From positions 1 through 11,561 of the forward strand of contig DOTU01000084.1 in NCBI GenBank assembly GCA_003520965.1: a DNA stretch of 11,561 nt. The letters run 5' to 3'. The notes beneath the pieces are model-generated. The model had not been told where the DNA came from. It did no database searches and was given only the letters and a program-made list of their open reading frames with translations. Origin of the DNA: Candidatus Zixiibacteriota bacterium (lineage in GTDB: Bacteria; Zixibacteria; MSB-5A5; UBA10806). The translations under genes were made by a program, and so were the position numbers. Positions 1 to 6,500 of the stretch are shown here, piece after piece. Every line of letters starts with the position of its first letter. The first letter of the stretch is position 1.

Positions 1-1
1 G

Positions 2-3000
2 GCAAGGACTTATTATGTTACTAAGAATGGCAGCGACTCGAATACTGGATTAGATTGGGGGCATTCATGGTCTACCGTTGCCAAGGTTAATTCTACAGTT
101 GTTCATGGGGATACGGTCAGGTTCGGAACCGGGAATTGGTACGGTTCGCAGATAGTTCCCCCCACTGGCAGTACTACTGCCGCCCCGACAGTTTATGCTT
201 GCTCGACTTTAACTGCTGCTACTCAGGGCTTATCCCAGATATGGTCAGGCGATGTTGTTACGGGTTGGAGTCAATATTCGGGCAACGTCTATCAGGCCTC
301 GTGGACTCCGTCCAATTCAAACATTAACTGGTCTACAGGGTACCCCTGTATTGTTCAAAGCGACTCTCTCCTGGCGCCGGCCGGTAGTTTAGGCGGGATA
401 ACACGCGCTGGGTTATACTACTACAACGGTTCCACGTTATACATTTGGCCATATAACAATGGCAATCCCGGAGCCGCCGGCAGAACCATCCTGGCATCAG
501 CCAGAGAGGTCGTGAGATTTTGGTCAGGCCAGGATCATATTGTATTTTTCGGCCTTGGTTTGAAGATGGGTGTACAAGGCACGATTTACTTTTCAGAATC
601 TCCGGCGGACAGCAATTCGTTTATTCACTGTAACCTGGCCCATGTTAATCATGATGCCAATAACAATTCCTCTATCATCTTTTTCGCCGATTTAGGACCA
701 GGCTCCAACATCTGGAATTACGGTAATTCATTCGTAGCCTGCAATATTTATGCTGCTACGGCGGACGGCGGCGGTAGTTTCAACCACCTTGGCAATGGTG
801 TCTCACTCTATTCCTGCCGGCAAACTCATTTTGATTCCTGCTATTTTACGCAAATACCGGGCGATGGCGTACATATTAAACAAGGGTATGCTGCTTATCC
901 GGCCTATGGTAACCGAGTCGCCTATAGTACATTTAATGGACGGGGCAACACCTACGACGGGAGAAATCAGTTTCAGGAATCAATGGTTCAGATGAGCTGT
1001 TTCTCCGATAGGGATTCTGTTTATGGGTGTATTTTTGACACCGATAATCCCAGTTATGGCGGAGATCATACAGTAGGCGGTCGGGCTATCAGCCTTTCAG
1101 GTAATATTTGTTATCAGCATCATAACTATGGCGGTCAGTTTGTTTGCAATAATACGTTTTACAATTGTAATACGTTTATTGATTTCAACACTGATCTTGC
1201 TGATCAAAATATGACTTTCAAATACAATGTTGGCTACGATGTGGCCGGTCCAAACTGGATCTGGTTTGAAGATAACACGAATATGTCCAGAGCGCAGTTT
1301 GATTCAAATTACTGGTATGATCCATCGACGGCTTTTAACGGGCGCTATAACGCCACAGATCATAACTGGTCAGCCTGGCATACAGGTGGTTTTGATGTCC
1401 GCGGTTTTAACTCGAATCCCAGCCTTGCAAATCCGGCCGGCGGTGATTTCTCGCGACCTGCCGTGACCGAAATGAACCGCACCTATGGCGGCAGAAACTG
1501 GACCAAATTCGGTGCCGTGCAGGGTATTACTCCTCCCGATGTAACACCGCCTGTCATATCTGGCAGGAGCATCACAAATATTACCACCACCGGCGCAACT
1601 TTTGTTTGGCTAACGGACGAATCAGCACACTCTGCAGTCGATATCGGTACCACCACATCCTACGGTAGAACCGATAGCAACTTGGTACTAACGACAGTTC
1701 ATTCAGTAACCATAAGCGGCCTTTCCCCTGCCACCGGTTATCATTTCCGATTCAGATCCCGCGACGCCGCCGGTAACGCCACTACCAGTTCCGATTCGAC
1801 ATTTTCCACATTAACCCCCGATCTTACTCCACCCGTAATTTCGGCCAGAACTGTAACGGCTGTCGGGGCTAATTCGGCGACTATTGGGTGGACCACAGAT
1901 GAGGCTTCTCATACTGCGGTTGATATTGGGCTTAATACATCATATGGAAGAACAGATAGCAGCTTGAATATGGTTACATCGCATTCCATAACATTAAATA
2001 GCCTTGTCCCCGCGACTACCTATCATTTCAGGGTAAGATCGCGTGATGCCGCAGGAAATACCGGAACGAGTGCTGATTCAACCTTCATTACAACTGCTGA
2101 TGTGACACCGCCAGTAATAACAACCAGGACAGTGACATCCATTGGCAGGAATACAGCGACAATTGGCTGGACCACCAATGAGGCCTCTCAAACCGCTGTT
2201 GATATTGGGATAAACACATCTTATGGTAGAACAGACAGCAGTATCGTTCTGGTAACGGCTCACAGTATCGTTATTAATAGCCTTACGAGCGGTACTCTTT
2301 ATCATTTTCGGGTTAGATCAAGGGACGCATATAATAACGCCAGTACCAGCGGCGATTCAACATTTACAACTTCATCACCGTCCGATACTATTCCCCCCGT
2401 TTTAACCAATATAGTTTCTAGTGGAATTACCGATCACACGGTGATGATTACCTGGAATTCGAATGAAGCGGCAACAAGTCAACTCGACTATGGATTATCA
2501 TTATCATATGGAAGTTCTACTACATTGGACCCCGCTTTAGTCACAGCACATACTGTGAATCTGACCGGTTTGACGGCTGATACGCTTTATCATTTCAGAG
2601 TCCGTTCCCGCGATGCATCCGCTAACGAGGCTATCAGCGGTGACTTCAATTTCCGAACTCTTGTCGCTCCTTCTCTTGAAAATGTTTCCTTTGGACTTCG
2701 AGATTCGGTTAGCAGCACATATCCTGGTTATCTCCCAGATCGAATAAATGATGGCGTAATCAATCCCAGAGGCGGGATCAGCACTACCTGGGCATCGGAC
2801 GAAAGCTCCACATCGCCACACTGGATTGTCCTATACTTTGATTCTCTTAGAACAGTTAATATGGCCAAAATTTACTGGGCTTGGAATTCAGGGAGTTCAA
2901 ACTGGATGTGCTCACAGCAATTTAACATCCAATACTGGAACCAAGGCACTGGGGCCTACGTTAATGCCGCCTCTGTGACGAATACCACCGCAGATAGCAT

Positions 3001-3250
3001 AACCACCGTGCAATTTTCAACTGTAAGCACGACCAGGATTAGGTATTACCAACCGGCCAATATGGGACCAACCAGCTACCCGTCGGTAATATGGCTTACC
3101 GAGTTTTCGCTTTCGGGACCAAGCATACCCCCCGCGGCGGTCGACGACCTAGGAATGCTGCCGTGGAATAGTTTTCAACAGCCTATATTTGAATTGCGAA
3201 TAAAAGGAATGCCCTCGTTTCATGAACGACAAAATTACCTTGGAGATTAA
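2..3250 (+). CDS. Secreted beta-helix / fibronectin III / discoidin-domain surface protein, 5' partial
   Basis: The frame is open from base 2 without a stop, so the gene starts before the window; the GTG at 512 is internal. The visible part is 1082 residues. Residues about 4-55 contain YYVTKNGSDSNTG followed by HGDTVRFGTG, the typical opening of pectate-lyase-like right-handed beta-helix proteins (DUF1565 type). Asn- and Gly-rich short-strand sequence continues to about residue 510. Four fibronectin III domains follow at about 513-606, 607-699, 700-794 and 795-888, each starting D-x-x-PPV and ending near YHFRxRSRDA. Residues about 890-1038 resemble an F5/8 type C (discoidin) domain, often carbohydrate-binding. 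The last 40 residues (from PPAAVDDLG) match nothing I recognise, and no clear sorting signal is present. The likely role is binding, or possibly cleaving, polysaccharide at the cell surface; no catalytic residues can be assigned. A strong terminator lies 54 bases past the stop, so this ends its transcript. Domain calls are by eye; export is inferred from domain content because the N-terminus is missing. Confidence 0.88.
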   Translation, partial: ARTYYVTKNGSDSNTGLDWGHSWSTVAKVNSTVVHGDTVRFGTGNWYGSQIVPPTGSTTAAPTVYACSTLTAATQGLSQIWSGDVVTGWSQYSGNVYQASWTPSNSNINWSTGYPCIVQSDSLLAPAGSLGGITRAGLYYYNGSTLYIWPYNNGNPGAAGRTILASAREVVRFWSGQDHIVFFGLGLKMGVQGTIYFSESPADSNSFIHCNLAHVNHDANNNSSIIFFADLGPGSNIWNYGNSFVACNIYAATADGGGSFNHLGNGVSLYSCRQTHFDSCYFTQIPGDGVHIKQGYAAYPAYGNRVAYSTFNGRGNTYDGRNQFQESMVQMSCFSDRDSVYGCIFDTDNPSYGGDHTVGGRAISLSGNICYQHHNYGGQFVCNNTFYNCNTFIDFNTDLADQNMTFKYNVGYDVAGPNWIWFEDNTNMSRAQFDSNYWYDPSTAFNGRYNATDHNWSAWHTGGFDVRGFNSNPSLANPAGGDFSRPAVTEMNRTYGGRNWTKFGAVQGITPPDVTPPVISGRSITNITTTGATFVWLTDESAHSAVDIGTTTSYGRTDSNLVLTTVHSVTISGLSPATGYHFRFRSRDAAGNATTSSDSTFSTLTPDLTPPVISARTVTAVGANSATIGWTTDEASHTAVDIGLNTSYGRTDSSLNMVTSHSITLNSLVPATTYHFRVRSRDAAGNTGTSADSTFITTADVTPPVITTRTVTSIGRNTATIGWTTNEASQTAVDIGINTSYGRTDSSIVLVTAHSIVINSLTSGTLYHFRVRSRDAYNNASTSGDSTFTTSSPSDTIPPVLTNIVSSGITDHTVMITWNSNEAATSQLDYGLSLSYGSSTTLDPALVTAHTVNLTGLTADTLYHFRVRSRDASANEAISGDFNFRTLVAPSLENVSFGLRDSVSSTYPGYLPDRINDGVINPRGGISTTWASDESSTSPHWIVLYFDSLRTVNMAKIYWAWNSGSSNWMCSQQFNIQYWNQGTGAYVNAASVTNTTADSITTVQFSTVSTTRIRYYQPANMGPTSYPSVIWLTEFSLSGPSIPPAAVDDLGMLPWNSFQQPIFELRIKGMPSFHERQNYLGD
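1538..2665 (+). repeat. Four tandem fibronectin type III domain repeats
   Basis: Units start at 1538, 1820, 2099 and 2384 and are 93-95 residues each. Units 2 and 3 are the closest pair, about two thirds identical by eye, sharing ATIGWTT, AVDIG, NTSYGRTDSS and YHFRVRSRDA. Unit 1 is close to these, and unit 4 is the most diverged (LDYGLSLSYGSS). The order suggests that units 1-3 arose by duplication inside this gene, with unit 4 older. Such repeats usually act as spacers between a catalytic or binding head and a C-terminal carbohydrate-binding domain. Confidence 0.85.
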
Positions 3251-3303
3251 AACAACCGCCTCCGATAATAGGAGACAGTAACGTTTCGCTTCTAATAAAT
3301 ATT

Positions 3304-3336
3304 TATCGGGGAACAACGGTTCCCCGATATTTTTTT
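3304..3336 (+). terminator. Rho-independent terminator of the beta-helix/FN3 gene
   Basis: A perfect 11-bp stem (TATCGGGGAAC / GTTCCCCGATA) around the loop AACG is followed directly by seven T residues (3330-3336). It starts 54 bases after the stop at 3250. On the opposite strand the stem is followed by AAATATTTATT, a much weaker T-tract, so it acts mainly for plus-strand transcription. Confidence 0.9.
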
Positions 3337-3539
3337 GGTATTGTAACTGATTCTGGTTAAGTATCCTTCAAAAATAGATTCTAATCGTCTCTATAAGGAC
3401 AGTCCAACCGACGCTCTGTATGTAATTATTATGCGAATTCCATCTGCGATGAAATCCTTGCCGTACAATCTGACGATCTCTACTATCAGGCTAGTAAATG
3501 AACTCGCGCCATCATATGAATGCACTCGCCCGGCGCACC
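3337..3539. other. Spacer between two facing terminators
   Basis: The convergent intergenic region runs from 3251 to 3599 and carries one terminator for each strand. Between them, no gene with a credible start and ribosome binding site is seen. A 44-codon minus-strand frame (3391-3525, GTG start) has coding-like composition but no Shine-Dalgarno sequence; it is discussed as a finding and not called as a gene. Confidence 0.5.
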
Positions 3540-3570
3540 AAATATAAAGGGACGGCAATTTGACCGTCCC
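3540..3570 (-). terminator. Rho-independent terminator of the C25 peptidase gene
   Basis: Read on the minus strand, the sequence is GGGACGG, an 8-base loop, CCGTCCC, then TTTATATTT. The hairpin begins about 30 bases after the stop codon at 3600-3602. The 7-bp stem is short but mostly G-C. The plus-strand side is followed by CCAAG rather than T residues, so it is directional and serves the minus-strand gene. Confidence 0.8.
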
Positions 3571-3599
3571 CCAAGAATTCTAACTGTAGCTACCAAGAG

Positions 3600-6500
3600 T
3601 TACTTGTTATTTGTTCCATCTATGTTTGGACCAGGCATTGGCGCTTTTATTGGATTTGGTCCCGGAGAAGGAATACTAAAAAGAGAAGGCGGACAATCCG
3701 GACACGGGAAAGGTGCAGCCCTACCCTTGAAGTAGCCAACCATATAGGTTACATCAAGGCCACTGAATGTGCAGGATCCATTGACATCGCCCGCTACATA
3801 CCAAGAATGACCGCTGCCGGGGGGACACTCGCAGCTATAGAATGGAGCTGGCCCACCCTTGAAATAGCGTACAGAATAGGTTACATCGAGGCCGCTAAAG
3901 ATGTGGTTGTTATTGACATCACCAACCACATAGCTGCAGTTAGGAGTTATGGCTTGAATAACCAGGGATACCGGTACGCTCGATGTGGGCGAAGCCGGAT
4001 CGTTGGAATCAATGATTATACGGCCGATGTAGCTACCCGGCGGCTCGATGGTCGCATTCAGACTGATACTGGCAATCAGACTATCAGCGGGCGCTAGAGA
4101 ATCAATCGCCGGTGAAACAAACAGCCAATTATTGAGAATCTCCAGGGCTGCCCCGTTATTTCCATTGCTGGAGATTCCGGGAAGCAAAGTATTACCCTTC
4201 GGGCGCACAAGCAGGTTGCCCTCAACAGCGGTTAAGGTAACATATAAATTTGAACCACCGTTGTTAACAATGACAAGATCGTGGATGATTTGAGCATCAT
4301 CGTTAACTGTATCGGTGAATGCTACGGGGTGGAAGCTAATAACAGGAGCAGGTACCAGAAGTTGGACCGGCAACGTAATTTGCAGGTGAGCCTGATCGTT
4401 TGTCGTTGTGATAATTGAACTGTTGTAGATTCCCTGTTCAAATCCAGCGCTATTGATGGTGACTGCATGGAAGATACTATCCCCAGGAGAAATATTATAT
4501 GGACCGGGAAGAGTTGTCAGCCAAACGTTCGAGGCGTTGAATGCTAAAGTAAGAACACTATTTCCTGTATTCTTGGCCTTAATATCGAATGAGGAAATTT
4601 GCCCAGTCTGAAGGGTATCTATAAAGCTCGCGGGAGTCTGGACTATCTGCGGGACTCCGATAGCATCGACTGTGAAGCTGACAGGGATACTGATTGAACC
4701 CTGATCTGGGTCGTTGGATTCGAGACCAAGATGGCCGGTATAGGTGCCGCCAGCGAGATTGGTGGCATCAAAGGTGATCACCGCTGATGTATCTGCACCC
4801 GCTACAAGTGAGCCGGAATTAATATCACAAGACAGCCAATGAGTAGGGGCATTAAAAAGAACAGCCATATTATTGTGCAGGTATGCGCCATTGTAAACCA
4901 CTTGTAAACCATCAGAACCAGACGAGTTTTCAATACCGACAGTACAGGAGTACAAGCCCACAGTTCCGCCATCGAGGCTGCCATACTCGTACAGAATCCT
5001 TCCATCAGCGTACAAGATTGCTTCGAAATTCAGATTGCCCGTGCCGTTATCAGGTGTGTATAGTTTAGTGTTGGTAAAGCTTACGATAAAGCGGTTATTG
5101 ACAGCATCGAAGTAGTACATCACCGTGCCACCTATATTGGGACTTAGGTCATCCCAATATGGCGCGATGATATTGTTCGGTATGGTCGTGTTGGGAATAT
5201 GTGAATTATTCCAGGCCGATGTACCCTCTCCAAAAGACAGGATTCCATTGGCGTTTATATAAAGGGAAGAGTAAGATGCTCCGTAAAAGGGGAAATTAAA
5301 TCCAATTCCAATAGGACCTACATAATCATCATTTCCCACGATGGTGACCGGGGTTCCAATCCCGCTTATATCCACCCAATTATAAGCTGGTCCACCAGGC
5401 TCGTCGGAATCTAACCAACTGTTGCCAAAAGTATCAGGTCCTCCGTGGGTGAGAGTCATCGGTGGGTAAAGTGGCTCAGTCTCGTTACCGGCCTTTGCAC
5501 CTACATTAGTTACGAACTTGATAGGAGAGGGAATGGATTGAACAATCAGCACATTTTCGTTAACACCGTTTTTCAGAAACCGATCATTATCGGTAAATTC
5601 AAGAATGGTGAAGCTCAGTAGCCCACCGTTGAGATTAGCAATGTTTAATGTATCATGAACAACTTGACCTGCGTCCGCCGATTTAATGAATGATGTTGGG
5701 CTAAAGGAAATATTTGGCGGCGCTTGCAGGCCGGTTGCTGTAGTTATCTTCACTGCCCTACCTGACTGAAGAATAGCCGCGCCCGGGGGATAAAGATCGT
5801 CGTATGTATACTCCAAACCATCCCTATTAGATAGATTTTGCATGCCAACGGTTGAGAAAGCTCCGGGCGATGCCCCAAAGTTCCAGCCATCATAATCATC
5901 GTTAGTAACATAGTTGTATTGAAAAACGATCTGGCAATCAGTGGTTGGAGTGGGATAATAGGCAGGATCGTAGATAATCATCTCAAATGTCTCTGAGGAA
6001 CCTGAGCGAGCATGGACCATTCCCTTCCATTCATAAACAAGGTAATGACTAGCCGAATCAAAGTAGCGGAAAACGCCGTTTGGAAGAGTATATTCGAGAT
6101 CATCCCAGAAAGGAGCAATTATGCCATCAGGAGCGCCTGGTTCAGGAATTTGACCATTATCGAAAGTTGCCCAGCGGTGACCTTGCATATCGTAAGCAAG
6201 AGTATCGAAAGCAATAAAACCGTTGGTGCAAACAAGTGCCTTATTAAATGTCTGGCCATAATAGCGCATGCTAAAGGGCAGGCTATCGATAATTGCATCA
6301 TCATCCGTTCCATACTGAAAATTCACCCGCGTTCCAATTGTGGAAATATCCAACCAGTTGTAAACCGGACAAGCTGCATAGGCTATATCGGTGTTGTCGT
6401 AAAGGTAGTAACCGTAGGAATCGGGCCCAATAGGGTCGAACGTGTTAACAGTACCTACTGTCAATTGGAAAGGACGTTGGGCAACCGAGCCATTAGCCGA

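Noticed and set aside
512..514. GTG at 512 as the start of the first gene
   Set aside because: The same frame is open back to base 2 and encodes a recognisable beta-helix opening, so the start lies outside the window.
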